Shown: positions 1 to 9,969 of the stretch, in pieces
Layout: every line of letters starts with the position of its first letter
Position numbering within the stretch: position 1 is the stretch's first letter
Origin: Hyposmocoma kahamanoa
Lineage: Eukaryota > Arthropoda > Insecta > Lepidoptera > Cosmopterigidae
Assembly (NCBI RefSeq): GCF_003589595.1
Contig: NW_020654422.1
Span: forward strand, 3,006,449 to 3,070,448
Length of the DNA: 64,000 nucleotides
Reading direction: 5' to 3'
The notes under the pieces: generated by a model
Database searches by the model: none
Told to the model about the DNA's origin: nothing
The model's input: only the letters and a program-made list of their open reading frames with translations
Position numbers and translations under genes: made by a program

Positions 1-437
1 GAGACATAAGCTGACAAGTCTATACAATTCATTATACAATTAAAATTATTTATGATTATCTGCAATCGGTACAAGTTTTAAATATTGGTACATACCTTTT
101 ATGGCATAGGAGACTGCACGCTATTATGCGTGGTAAGTACCTACGATACAGGACGAAACCTGTTTGCTTACAACGGTGCTGGACGGAGTTGCCGCGCTTT
201 GTGCCTCGTAAGCCGGGGACCCCTCTCGCGCGCCTACCCGCTCGTCTTGCGTCGCCCACGTGACACAAATCTCGCAATCGATATCTTTTATAACTAAATA
301 AGTCCCATTTTTGTTTGTTGTAAATAATAGACATTACATTGCTTATGCTTATCACTGCATATGTGTATCAAATGAATTATTTAAGTATTTTATAAATATA
401 AGAGAACACACCATACTACATTATAGAAATATATATA
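1..437. other. Stretch with no recognised gene
   Basis: AT-rich sequence without a supportable coding region. Positions about 170-265 are strikingly GC- and CpG-rich compared with both sides; open frames cross it on both strands, but no family is recognised. A regulatory CpG-rich patch or a piece of a MITE are the alternatives. Confidence 0.4.
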
Positions 438-847
438 CGTAATTTATTTTATCTTAAACGCGACACACACGTCCGGTACTCACTCGGTTTTAGGGTCCAC
501 TGAAAATCAGCGTCACAGCCTTGTCCCGGCGGTGACATTAGCTGAGTGGATCCTATTACATACGCCACAGCCGCACACATAACATCTACTTAGTACAGCA
601 ATAGTGTTGACCAGCTTTGTGGTCGCATAATTATTTATTGCCAAGATTTTATTTTTAATTAATTTTATTTAGTTTTCTTTTTTGTTATTCATTTTCTGTT
701 TGTTTTAATTTAGTTTGTTTTAGTTTTAATTTAGTTCTGTTTTATTTTTTTTTATTTTTTTTCACTTTTAATTGTTTACTGTTTATTATTGTGTTGTGGT
801 GTTATGTAATAAATGTATTCTATTCTATTCTATTCTATTCTATTCTA
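438..847 (+). mobile_element. 3' end of an unclassified LINE (family E, copy 1)
   Basis: The block carrying CGACACACACGTCC at about 461-474 and the T-rich stretch that follows it match, in inverse orientation, the block at 48340-48640. The copy runs into TAATAAATG followed by a pentanucleotide tail, the usual layout of a LINE 3' untranslated region with a simple-repeat tail. No RT coding sequence remains, so the clade cannot be named. The family assignment rests on two copies in one window and on the tail structure. Confidence 0.5.
816..845 (+). repeat. (TATTC)6 microsatellite, LINE tail
   Basis: Six exact TATTC units close the LINE 3' end and directly precede repeat A. The other copy of this LINE (48340-48640, minus) ends in a hexanucleotide-type tail instead, so the tail unit varies between copies. 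Confidence 0.85.
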
Positions 848-848
848 T

Positions 849-1153
849 AGTAAGCAGAGGAGGTCTTTGTGACAGAGTTCGTCCTGGGAAGTACTGCCAC
901 CTTACGTATTTCTGCCGCCAAGCAATAATGTTAGCATTATTGTGTTCCGGTTATGAAGGGTAAGGGTGCTGGTGAAATTACAGACACATGGGACTTGTCA
1001 AGTTATGTCTCAGGGTGACGGGCGCAGTGGCAGTGCCCCTCAGATCTTTGCGATTTGAAGCCCTGAGTGGCACTACAACTGTTATGGACAGGCGTGTAGC
1101 TTAACATTAGGCGCACGACTTGTTCGTCCCGTTACTTGATATTATAAAAAAAA
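849..1153 (+). repeat. Repeat A, copy 1 (near full length)
   Basis: About 300-bp interspersed repeat. It has a head with GTAGCAGTAGAGCTCCTTGT-like sequence, a middle with GTACTGCCACCTTAC and CTCAGGGTGACGGGCGCAGT, and a tail with GCGCACGACTTGTTCGTCCC followed by an A run at 1145-1153. The same order recurs at least thirteen more times in this window. No coding potential and no clear pol III boxes are visible, so it may be a SINE-like or other non-autonomous element. Confidence 0.8.
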
Positions 1154-2042
1154 TCCCATGTGCCTGTAATTTCAACTGGAATGTTGAATTACGTTCAGGA
1201 ACTCATAATGTCTGTAACACGCTAGAGATATATATTATGGCTTAAAAGCCCTGGGGGACACTCAGTTGTACGTAATGGGTTAATATTCGATATAAAATAC
1301 GTAGAACTGTTTTTTGTAACAGTTCTGTACAACAATACAATGGTAAAATGTGATTCCTAGTTGTCGATATTTCGTTACATCCGATTCTACCAATAACTCG
1401 CCTGTCAAAGTGACGATAAAGTACGCCATTGAATGGTTTCGCTGAAATTGTTTCGCCTTTTATATTTTCATTTTGCCTATTCATTTCTAAATTAATGACC
1501 GCCGCAACAGACGCTTGTATTTTATTTAAGTCGGTATTTGTATTTTGCAATTACAAAAATAAAAACCCTACTGTAAAAGTATTAAGCTGTATTAAAAAAA
1601 TATATAAAAAGTAGACTGCCTATAAAATAACTGAAAAGAGATAAACAAGCTCTTTAATCTATAGAGCTTTATTTTAACACTGTAGAATGCATAATGCATT
1701 GATCAATAATTTTAACGAATTTAAAAGACAACTGTTAGCTTTTTTAGTAAATAGTACTTTTTACCCATTGACAAAATTCTTTGACAATAATCATTGATAT
1801 ATTATTAATGAATTTATTTTAATATCTTTTGTAATTTCATTTTATTTGCAATATTTGACAATTTCATTAATCTTAATAAATAGTTGAATGACATATAAGT
1901 GTGTTTGCATGCCGATTATGGTAGAATGAGCTGGATTTATTTAAAATAAGATTTGATTATAATGTAAGGTACATTATACTATGTACCTTACCTTATTCTG
2001 ACAAATAAATAAATTGATTGATTGCAGGCGATGTGTTTTATT
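1154..2042. other. Stretch with no recognised gene; possible LINE tail near its end
   Basis: A 102-codon minus-strand open frame (1242-1550) has ordinary-looking composition but no recognisable family. Around 1967-1992 lies a 10-bp-stem palindrome (GTAAGGTACA / TGTACCTTAC). It is followed by AAATAAATAAATTGATTGAT, which has the look of a truncated LINE 3' tail. Confidence 0.35.
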
Positions 2043-2354
2043 AACCGACTTCAAAAAATGAGGAGGTTCCCAATTCGACTGTATGTTCTTTTTTTTTGTA
2101 TATATGTTACGCGATAACTACGATATTTGTGAACCGATTTTCATGATTCTTTTTTTGTTGGAAAGGGAGCAATTACTTTAATGGTTGATTTGGCTATTTC
2201 CCCAATTCAAGGCGTTTTTCTCTCAATATACTTTGAGTAGTGAGAACCGACTTTTATTATTTCCAGTGTCAAGTCCTGTATAGTGGCGAACTAGGGGATA
2301 TTTCAATAAAACTTAGCAAATAGACGTAATTCAACGTACTTTTGAGGTCGGTTT
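2043..2354 (+). mobile_element. MITE family D, copy 1 (most complete)
   Basis: The ends are short inverted repeats: AACCGACTTCAAAA on the left and TTTTGAGGTCGGTT on the right. Internal marks are TATGTTACGCGATAA, GTGAACCGATTTT, GGCGAACTAGGGGAT and TTTCAATAAAACTT. Six other full, split or partial copies occur in the window. It is non-coding, so it is read as a non-autonomous DNA element; the superfamily is unknown. Confidence 0.65.
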
Positions 2355-2802
2355 TTTTAGTACTCTGTACTGAGATTATTCAGTACTTTATTCTATTGAA
2401 ATATGAATTATTAATTATGCTCAATGAAATACTTAGGAAGTTATTCACTAACTACAGAAAATATGCAGTTGACCTGAAAAAAAAAATGAAACTACCATCC
2501 ATCAGTATCTAGTTTTTCTAGTGTTTCAAATTAAGAATGTGTCAGTCAGTTGTGGGCAGTCAATCTTGTGCGTAAACTCGTATCTTAAAACATAAAGCTA
2601 CTAAAATGCAAAAAATGGATTGTATATACAAATTTTGCGGTTGATTTCACGTCACATTTCCTTCATACACACTGGCTTTACCTATTCTTAAAGTAATGCA
2701 TCCAAATTAAAACCCCTGTTAAGAAATTTGAAATAAATAGAAAGTTATGCCTTCTCCTGAATAATCACTTTATTTACGAGTTTGAGAAAAAAAGGCATCG
2801 AA
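2355..2802. other. Stretch with nothing recognised
   Basis: AT-rich sequence without open frames of note or repeats shared with the rest of the window. Confidence 0.4.
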
Positions 2803-3038
2803 ATCATTGACTTACAATTATGTATATGGACGTCGGGTCCGCGCTAAAAAGTGTCCGCACTTGTAAGGCGCTAAAATCGTATACAGAGCGCGACACTCCG
2901 CTTTAGTCTTCATTTGTTCTACTGACAGCGCGATACTGCGATGACATTACAATTTAAATTTCGAATAGGTTGACTTGGGACATTTTTTTCGTGGTTTTTG
3001 TATTAGACCAGTCGTCCATTTATTTGTAAGTCAATGAT
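2803..3038. mobile_element. MITE with ~27-30 bp terminal inverted repeats
   Basis: The left arm 2803-2832 begins ATCATTGACTTACAA. The right arm 3013-3038 reads TTGTAAGTCAATGAT at its end. The arms pair over nearly their whole length through the internal GGACG/CGTCC. The 236-bp element has a CpG-rich interior and no coding capacity. Superfamily is not assignable by eye. Confidence 0.7.
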
Positions 3039-3678
3039 CGAAATAATAATTGTGAAGGAAGGCTAGGTACCAAAGATCTCTGCGCTTTTCAAGTTAGATC
3101 ATTTTGATTTTTAAAAATCACATTTTATAAGAGCATATTCTATTAGCTTCATTGGCCTCTAAAGTCCAAGTGATTTACGAAACATGTCTGTATTTCTAGC
3201 CTAAGTGTGTAGGTTGCGTGATGTGGACGCCACGTTACAGATCCATTACTCCAAGATATTACGAACAAAACTTACTATATAAGATTATTTATCTCAATGG
3301 ATTAATGGAATAAATGTCAATGAAATAAACTTTTTTCTTAAAATATGATATGGATATACATAGGTGGATAACCTATGTATATCCATGCAGTGAATAAACT
3401 CTTATTATATACTATATTGGCAATTAATTATCATTATCAATACTGGAAAATAAATAGGGAGATATAATTTGCATACTTCAATTAATGTGTGTGCAACAGA
3501 ACGTACAGTCAGCAAACAAAGTTATGAGAGTATAAATCAGACACAGATTGTAAACGCTAACTTTGCAACTTGTACATGACAAGACTGCCTGAAGGCTGCG
3601 TACATGGAGTAAAAATACAATTAAATGTTGTAATTACTTTTTCCATCTTTAATTGGACCATTAAATTTATTTAATACT
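3039..3678. other. Stretch with nothing recognised
   Basis: AT-rich; only a short palindrome with ATATGGATATACATAGG near 3348-3385 stands out. Confidence 0.35.
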
Positions 3679-4080
3679 GTTTTCCATTATTGACACACAA
3701 TATTTTAGTTCTACCGTTCAGTTACGGAAATTCCATCACAATGTTGAGCAGCATAAATTTAAGAAGAACGACAAAAATCCTTACTGGAAGGTGGGTTAAT
3801 AGGTCGTAGAAAGAATGGTCGTAGAAATGAGATAACGGCTTGATGGACATTGGTGGGTTGACTGCGAAGTATGCTGATGTAGTTTTGACAGCAGTAATTT
3901 TGTTCTATGAATGACACATCTTTTCTTATCTAACGTACGGCTGCCAATGCTGGTCCTTGAAATAAGGCAATGAAAATAAGGCATTTATCAAAGAAAAAAA
4001 GACAGAAGTATGTTAGACATAAAACAAACAGAAAACATTAAGAAAACAAAGAAAGAACGAAACTGGCAAATGTAATAAAA
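3679..4080. repeat. Repeat F, copy 1
   Basis: About 400 bp that match 9600-9968 with frequent substitutions and small indels. Shared marks are ATATTTTAGTTCTACC, GGAAGGTGGGTTAATAGGTC, GATGTAGTTTTGACAG, CGGCTGCCAATGCT and GAAAGAAC. No coding sequence is supported. Unlike copy 2, this copy is not flanked by the ~105-bp direct repeats. Its class is unknown. Confidence 0.65.
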
Positions 4081-4084
4081 GCTA

Positions 4085-4463
4085 CACGATATAGGAAATG
4101 AAACTATTTTTCGATCTAAACCGCGTCTATTTTTTTTTCTCAATTAAATCAACGTTTCTTTCGTTATTTCATTTTAACAATAATTTGTTTATATTTATTA
4201 ATACAAAGGTCGAACACTAAAATCCTTCGATTCGGCCGGTTTCGAACCGACGTCTTCTAGCATACCGTGCAAGACGCTATACCAACTAAGCCACGGAACG
4301 AACCAGTGGACCTCACGAATTTTTCTATGTGCTTGATGTTTGTGTCTTCGTATTTGGTTTTTCAACGACTTTTCAGCCGTAGCGCAATCAGATTTAGATC
4401 CGGAAAAATAGTTTCATTGCCTATGTGTAACAATCGCGAAAACGTAAGAACTCGACATTATAC
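4085..4463. mobile_element. Penelope-like pseudo-LTR pair remnant (inverted), interrupted by a SINE
   Basis: The left part (4092-4165) carries GGAAATGAAACTATTTTTC in reverse orientation. The right part (4383-4463) carries the forward form, TCCGGAAAAATAGTTTCATT and TGTGTAACAATCGCGAAAAC. The same pair of blocks flanks the element at 36362-37172. A minus-strand SINE (4196-4330) sits between them, so it inserted after the pseudo-LTR pair formed or replaced its interior. Confidence 0.5.
4196..4330 (-). mobile_element. tRNA-derived SINE (family SD), copy 1
   Basis: Read on the minus strand it has an A-box-like TGGCTTAGTTGG (4282-4293) and a B-box-like GGTTCGAAACC (4239-4249) at tRNA spacing. A tail related to GTTCGATCTTTGTATTAA follows. 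Related copies lie at 8705-8910, 24947-25172, 32108-32447 and 53135-53275. It is a non-coding pol III-type retroposon. Confidence 0.65.
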
Positions 4464-4467
4464 GATA

Positions 4468-4690
4468 TCTTAAATGGAAGTGGACAGTGCATTTATATAG
4501 GATGGATAATGATGGATTGACTAAAAAAGTAACTGAACGGATACCAAGAAAAGTAAAGGTCGACCGAAGAATAGATGGGAACCCTCTTTTATAGAAAAAG
4601 CAGGATCACAATGGAGGATAATAGCCAGGGAAAGAAAATTATGGACCTACGTTGAGGACGCGACTACTTCTGTCGCTACATAATACGATA
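4468..4690 (+). pseudogene. Decayed LINE RT C-terminus
   Basis: With one frame change the plus strand encodes first an RMD-N-type block and VTERIP. It then gives GRPKNRWEPSFIEKAGSQWR followed by an ARERKLWTYVEDA-like end. This arrangement (GHV-RMD, GRP..RW, AG..W...A..R..W) is typical of the extreme C-terminus of one class of insect LINE polyproteins. The frame is broken and the copy is 5' truncated. No function is expected. Confidence 0.6.
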
Positions 4691-4859
4691 TCTAAATGTA
4701 AATTAATAACACTGTCGTAGAAATAAAGGCTTATTTTATCAATGAAAATATTTTCATTTAATTGTGCGCGTGACTTCGTCCAAAACGGTTTCATACATCA
4801 CGGCAATCGTGAGCCTAGCGAATGATGCATTCTAAAAATACGATTTTTTATCGGCCTTA

Positions 4860-5125
4860 AAAAAGACTATTTTCTTAATTCAACTGCATTTTTTTGGCGC
4901 TTACTTACGTTACGCGATTAATCCAATACGTGTGAACCGATTTTGATGATTCTATTGATGATTCCGGGTATCTCAGCCGTTTTCCCAATCAAATTTTAAG
5001 ACAATATTCCACTTCTAAGGGTGGAAAATTAGGGGATGAATCCGGTTTATTGGATTTCACCAACTTTTCGTGAATCGATTTCAATAAAACTTGGCAAATA
5101 GATGTAAAGAATACAGCGAAGTGGA
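4860..5125 (+). mobile_element. MITE family D, copy 2 (ends lost)
   Basis: It contains TTACGCGATTAATCC, GTGAACCGATTTTGATGATT, CACTTCTAAGGGTGGAAAAT and TTTCAATAAAACTTGGCAAA in the family order. The right terminal inverted repeat is missing; the sequence runs into the hairpin at 5164. Confidence 0.6.
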
Positions 5126-5163
5126 TAAGCAAAGTTTGACGTGTTTGTTTTTTAATTAAAAGT

Positions 5164-5231
5164 GTAGCAGCCACAGACGTGCCAGAATGTCTAACCCTCA
5201 TCCGACATTCTGGTACGTCTGTGGCTGCTAC
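5164..5231. repeat. Hairpin: 28-bp stem, 12-nt loop
   Basis: Arms 5164-5191 and 5204-5231 pair with a single G-U position (GTAGCAGCCACAGACGTGCC... against ...GGTACGTCTGTGGCTGCTAC). A degenerate relative with only one good arm lies at about 5383-5440, and a weaker one at about 63790-63850. The form suggests a small foldback element; an RNA hairpin product is possible but unsupported. Confidence 0.75.
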
Positions 5232-5279
5232 AGTACTCTCCCTCAAAAAGGGAAAAAAATATATCGTGGGTTGGTAAAT

Positions 5280-5450
5280 GACTGTATATTAATGTGTATA
5301 TTTTGCTTGAGCTATTTATACTAATTTGGTACGTGTGTCTTATGCTGATTCACAAGGCATGGTTGTTACTTTTGCTAGCACTAAGACGTACCTGAATGTC
5401 GGAAGAGGGTTAGACATTCTGACACGTCTGCGGCTGCTACAAAAAGCATT
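5280..5450. repeat. Foldback-related repeat (paralog of 63715-63850)
   Basis: It contains ATACTAATTTGGTACGTGTG, CCTGAATGTCGGAAG and GACACGTCTGCGGCTGCTAC. The first two, and a weaker version of the third, recur at 63715-63850. Confidence 0.45.
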
Positions 5451-5754
5451 ATAACTATAGAATGCAAAAAACGGACTTTTTCATCCATGTACATGTAGTT
5501 CAATGTAGCTGAACAAAATTCAACAATGAACGGAAAAACTACTTAATAGCAAAATGACGATGACGAGACAGACAGACATAAGTGTATCAGGAATGAGACC
5601 TAAATGTAAAAGGAATTAATAATATTTATTCTTGATATTGCATAAAATTCTGTTTAGTTTTTTTTTGTTATTAATCGTTCTTAATTTTATTTAAATAATG
5701 TAGAATTTTCTTATTGAATTGTTTTTAATTTTATTTTAATAATGTATATGTTTT

Positions 5755-5888
5755 AGTAAAGTAAGGATATAGTGCCCTTAGAATGTTGCAGTGCCCCTAC
5801 GGGGTGTTACATGTCAAGTACCATTAGCATAAGAACATCTGCTAAATAACAATGTAACTTGCAAATAAAGAATATGAATATGAATATG
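5755..5888 (+). mobile_element. 5'-truncated LINE 3' end with (GAATAT)n tail
   Basis: A block with GCCCCTACGGGGTGTTACAT is followed by AACTTGCAAATAAAGAATAT and further GAATAT units. This has the form of a LINE 3' untranslated end, like the tails at 15420-15458 and 19395-19427. Confidence 0.5.
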
Positions 5889-6319
5889 ACGATTGGAAAC
5901 ATTTTTCTTTAAGCTTTAAACATCTTTCTATTTTATACAATTATTTTGACAAAAATGAAACAATATGTCTGGCAAATATTTCCGAGCTCGATGTTCATAC
6001 CGTTTCAAGTTCTGAACAGTAAATTTACATTTAACGCTCTTCATTTATTTTGACCGGGGAATAAAACTGTGTCAAGTATTTCAATTTTTGTATTCAAGAG
6101 AACGTATACTCGAATTTCTGATTAATTAATTACGTGCCTTATTGATTTTTTTGCTTTGGTGCTTATAATAATAAAATATTATTTATTAAGCGATTGCCAT
6201 ACGATTGTAAGCAACAACTTCTTGAAAGCTGTTAGTGAATACAAAACATATTAAAAACAAAAGAGTATGTTGGCTGCCTCACCAATATTTACAATAAGAA
6301 TCTTAGGCTCAACTTTTTT
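5889..6319. other. Stretch with nothing recognised
   Basis: AT-rich; no supported gene or repeat. Confidence 0.35.
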
Positions 6320-6606
6320 TTTATTAAATATAAGTGCACATTTGACCTCCATCTCACCTGATGGAAAGTGACGATGAGTTCGACGATGGAGCATGCACAC
6401 CTAAATAATGTTATAACGTTCAGAGAACAAGTCTGCAGGCAGGAAATTCCACTCCTTAGTCGTTCGCCATATAAACGTGGAAGTATAACGCTTCGTACGA
6501 ATCTTTGGAATATCCATAACTTAGGAGTGGAACCCAAGGCCACGCCTAGTCCCCCAGTGATGGAAAAGGGAAGGTGGAATTAAATCGTGTCATTCCATCG
6601 CACACT
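6320..6606 (+). repeat. Repeat H, copy 1
   Basis: It carries ACCTCCATCTCACCTGATGG, GACGATGGAGCATGCACACC, AACGCTTCGTACGAATCTTT and AGGTGGAATTAAA. The second half recurs inverted at 11931-12125 and the first half inverted at 31098-31180. Open frames cross it on both strands but none is recognised. Probably a LINE or SINE 3' region. Confidence 0.55.
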
Positions 6607-6610
6607 CTCC

Positions 6611-6953
6611 GTGAACTCACACTGGCGCAGAGTAGAAGAGTCGCGACGCGTCATGTTTTTCGCCTATAGCATATTCATCTCATTTTTCCCATTATTAAGA
6701 TACAAATTTGTGTTACGCCTATATGGAATCGCGCTTCGACGCTTGGTTAAAATCGAGCGGTTTCGAGCGCCACCGCGCATCGTCTCGCGTTGCCGTGCGT
6801 TACTTGCGCGCACTGGTGCGTCAGACGCCGACCACACTGTGATCCGGGCGCGTTAATGCGAGCGGTCACACGACGACGCGCGATGCCATGCGTTGTAGTT
6901 GAAACACAGTACGCGACGCAACGCTTCGACTCTGCGTCAGTGTGAGTTGAGCC
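6611..6953. mobile_element. CpG-rich MITE with ~40-bp terminal inverted repeats
   Basis: The left arm 6611-6650 contains ACTCACACTGGCGCAGAGT. The right arm 6912-6953 contains ACTCTGCGTCAGTGTGAGTT. The arms pair with few mismatches. The interior is dense in CGCG-type motifs, unlike its AT-rich surroundings. No transposase is present, so it is non-autonomous. Confidence 0.7.
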
Positions 6954-7383
6954 TTAAAGTTGTAACACATTTTTTTTCGTAGATCCACTAAATACAAAAC
7001 AAAAACCAAATTTATCTTCTCTCCTTGGTAATTTTCACCATTCTTGTACAACATGTCACTTTGACATTATAGTTTAAAAATATTTAGTAAATTAGTTGAA
7101 ACTTAAGTGTTGGTGTAATCTATTCTTTAAACCGTTCACTGTATATTACCTGTTGGTGAATGATTTTTCTATAAAATCAATAGCGTGAATGGGTACCCTT
7201 TAGTTTGACATATTTTTGAAAACATCAACCCTGGCTAATTTTTCTTGTATGGTATCACAGAAAACTAGTGCTGCGTACCAATTAACTCGATTTTACTTCT
7301 GTAGTCGAGTCTCATGTAAATTATAGCTTTTCTTTAATATTTCCATGTCGAACGCCGCCATTTAGGTTGCCAAGTACTTCCTG
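6954..7383. other. Stretch with nothing recognised
   Basis: AT-rich, no supported feature. Confidence 0.35.
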
Positions 7384-8490
7384 TTAAGTAAGATACGTAA
7401 ACCCGGAATCGCAATGTATTCTTGCGGGTTTAGGTGATAAGACTTGGGAGCTGTATCTAGATGATTCGATAGATTGTCTGTGGCGTTGTTCGTGGGTAAC
7501 ATCTCTTAGGAGGAATTCGGCGGAAGCTTCTTTTTTCTGTTCGACACGGCTCGCAAGGTGTTCCTGATTCTGAGATCTTCTACGGTGATTTATCCCATTG
7601 GGGGCATGGTCCCCCAATGCCTTCTTTTATAAGCTAAACCAGGAATAGCCAAATGCCGTAATTATGGGTCTCCGAACCCTGTACCAAATGTAAAACCCGT
7701 GCCACCGGACCGCATGGTGAGTTGACCTCTGGATTCTTTCCTTCATTAGATGCTTCGTCATTTATATCAATGTACTGTAACAATCTGTATTGTTGCAGGG
7801 TTTTTTTTTTCTTTTCTTTCTTATTTGTACCTTTGGTACTTGTAATTTCGAATCTCGCCATCAACTGAATGGCTGAGACTAAGCTGCTGTAACTTTTGTT
7901 CGGCTGTGCCCGACCACGTGTCATGAGCTCCACGGGTGGTCGGCATCTACGTATAACTTCGTTACTCCTGTAGCAACTACGCTGTCTTCGCAGCGGATCG
8001 GGTATGTAACTTAAATGTGCATCCGGTAAACTCCAGGTCAGTGACGTATAAGTGAAGTGTCCATGTGTCACTCATGTACTTTCATAAACTCTTAGTGCAG
8101 TGTATTAGCTCTAAGTATACTTAAAGGTAACCTTTTGTATGTAACTAATAAGGGCAGTGAACATATTCATACTCTCCCTTTGTATACTCGGGGAAGTAAA
8201 AATACTAGTTCTCCATGCTATACCTTTAAATTTAATTATAACATGTAACTAAAGTAAACTTAAAATAAAGCTTCTGGTTATTTCTACTTGAAACTTGTTT
8301 TCGTTGTGTGTAAGGCGCCCTTCCTTCTCCTCGCTTATAAATTTTACACGCAGTATCGGGTCAACCAGAACTCAACCCACCAACCAGTCTCATGCTCACT
8401 CAAACCGACTGGAGCTGACCATTACAAAGTTAAAGACAAAGCTCATCGTTAACCATCTTTAGAATCCTGCTTAATTTTTATGCAAGGCAA
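7384..8490. other. Unresolved block, possibly LTR-element derived
   Basis: Composition is more balanced than the flanks, and minus-strand frames of 145 (7634-8071) and 77 codons (7384-7617) are open. The shorter one starts with an RRRSQ-type basic stretch that could suit a gag-like N-terminus, but the resemblance is weak. The plus strand holds a polyadenylation-like AAATAAAGC near 8265. A perfect 9-bp hairpin (CATTGGGGG / CCCCCAATG) lies at 7596-7619. I could not find paired LTRs, a primer-binding site or a polyprotein motif. Confidence 0.25.
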
Positions 8491-8495
8491 ATAAC

Positions 8496-8568
8496 TAACA
8501 AGATTAAAATAAAAGTGGGTTTTATGTTGTGTACGACATAAAACCCACCAACCTTTAATCTCGTATTC
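8496..8568. repeat. Short foldback, 13-bp perfect inner stem
   Basis: GTGGGTTTTATGT (8514-8526) pairs perfectly with ACATAAAACCCAC across an 8-nt loop. Pairing continues outward through AGATTAAA on both sides with mismatches. It resembles a miniature foldback element. Confidence 0.6.
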
Positions 8569-8704
8569 GGCTCCTCATCGTATGAGATGGTGGATGACGT
8601 TACTATACGGTCCTTTTCACTAATGCACTATTGTTTGGAACTCCAAAATGTCCACACCGTCACTATCAGTAATAACCAGACACAAATGAGATACAAATAT
8701 ATTT

Positions 8705-8910
8705 TCATAGATTTCTCGCAGATGGTGCTACGGCAAAAAAGTCGTTAAAAACAAAAACAAAATTCTGCAACAAGTACATGGAAAATTTCGTGAGATTGAT
8801 GGTTCGTTCCTTGGTTTGGTAGGTACAGCGTCTAACACGGTTTGCTAAGAGACGTTGCCGTTGTTGGTTCGAATCTTTGTTTAATATTTATAATAAAGTA
8901 ATCCAGTAAA
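8705..8910 (+). mobile_element. tRNA-derived SINE (family SD), copy 2 (degenerate)
   Basis: GGTTCGTTCCTTGGTTTGGT and the B-box-like GGTTCGAATCT (8865-8875) align with the better-preserved copy at 24947-25172, including its upstream TGGTGCTACGGC block. Confidence 0.55.
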
Positions 8911-9084
8911 TTCACGAAAAAATAATTGAATATCATAATGGTGAAACATCCTGACATTCAATAAAACCTAAAGACACAAATAATCAATAAAATAAAGAAT
9001 GACAACGTTAAGGGTTTCCGTTGTCGCGGAAGTGCACGTTAAAACAGTACCCAGGCAAGCACGTAGTCGAGATATTCTCGATAA

Positions 9085-9351
9085 TTAGGAAAAATGCAGG
9101 TGAAATTTTATCGCAATCCGGCGACGTATTACAAGACTTTCCAACGTTTGATCGGCAAAATAATGAAAGATTAGATTTAGTTTAGATGAATTTAGTTTAG
9201 ACCAACAGGCGCTTTTATATTCTATGAGTTTGTGTGAATCTGCTTGTTGTAGTTTACAAGGCCGTTTCAACGGCGGTGCTTTATCTCCCTTTAATAAATC
9301 CATGACTTGCCCCATATCAGGGGGTTCTACCTCCCGTTCTACGTCCGACAT
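9085..9351 (-). CDS. Unrecognised 88-codon open frame with exon-like composition
   Basis: The frame opens with an ATG at 9349-9351. Its first ~50 residues are charged and non-repetitive (MSDVEREVEPPDMGQVMDLL, then KGDKAPPLKRPCKLQQ), using mixed third positions unlike the flanking AT-rich frames. From about residue 55 the sequence becomes AT-biased and may already be intron or junk. A TTTGACAG acceptor-like site lies just upstream of the ATG on the minus strand. No domain, signal peptide or membrane segment is seen and no family is recognised. It may be a host exon, an element-derived ORF start, or chance. Confidence 0.25.
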   Translation of the reverse strand: MSDVEREVEPPDMGQVMDLLKGDKAPPLKRPCKLQQADSHKLIEYKSACWSKLNSSKLNLIFHYFADQTLESLVIRRRIAIKFHLHFS

Positions 9352-9486
9352 CCGAGACAATTACTGTCAAAGTAAGTACGCGGACAGAAGGCTTCATACG
9401 TATTCCAAGGGCTGTGCAATTTCTTCGACGTGTAGGTGCGATCACGATATTTTCCTTACCGGTTAGTGAAATAACTAAAAATTAAA

Positions 9487-9595
9487 GTCATAAGTCCACT
9501 CCTACTAGTAGATATACTAGCTACTACAACCATTTAAACCCATGTTGCGTAGAACATTTTATTTGAACTAGTTATTATATCGCCATTTTTTTTTT
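9487..9595. repeat. Direct repeat G, left copy
   Basis: CATAAGTCCACT, CTAGCTACTACAACCATTTA and TTGCGTAGAA in this order are repeated at 9970-10070. The two copies bracket repeat F copy 2. Confidence 0.7.
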
Positions 9596-9599
9596 CATT

Positions 9600-9968
9600 G
9601 TTTTCAATTATTGCACCACGTAATATTTTAGTTCTACCATTCAGTTATGGAAATTCTATAATGTTAGAATGCATAAATTTCAGAAGAATGAAAAAAAATT
9701 CGGAGCAATGGTCTTTGCTGGAAGGTGGGTTAATAGGTCGTAGAAATGAGATAACGACTTGAAAGATATTTGTGGGTTGACTGCGATACTTAAGTATGAT
9801 GATGTAGTTTTGACAGTAGTAATTTTGTTCAACGAATGATATATACACTTCTTTTCTTGTCTAACATGCGGCTGCCAATGCTAAAATAGACAGAAATAAG
9901 TTAGGTATAAAACTATGAAAGAAAATTAAGAAAACAGAGAAAGAACAAAGCTGGCAAACGTAATAATA
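9600..9968. repeat. Repeat F, copy 2
   Basis: It matches 3679-4080 along its length. Here the repeat lies exactly between two ~105-bp direct repeats (9487-9595 and 9970-10070). This gives the outline of a small terminal-direct-repeat unit, though the terminal repeats lack TG...CA ends. Confidence 0.65.
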
Positions 9969-9969
9969 A

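Noticed and set aside
816..2026. CRISPR-like or telomeric array
   Set aside because: Repeats are plain microsatellites at LINE ends; no spacer structure and no telomeric unit found anywhere in the window.
4238..4293. tRNA gene (A and B boxes on the minus strand)
   Set aside because: No proper acceptor stem and the same head with a long body recurs at other sites, so it is a SINE head.
6587..6856. 89-codon plus-strand frame as a gene
   Set aside because: It lies almost entirely inside a CpG-rich MITE with clear inverted ends.
7634..8071. 145-codon minus frame as a gene
   Set aside because: No domain or family, low-complexity KKEKKKK stretch from a poly(T) run, and LTR-like context; kept only as an unresolved block.
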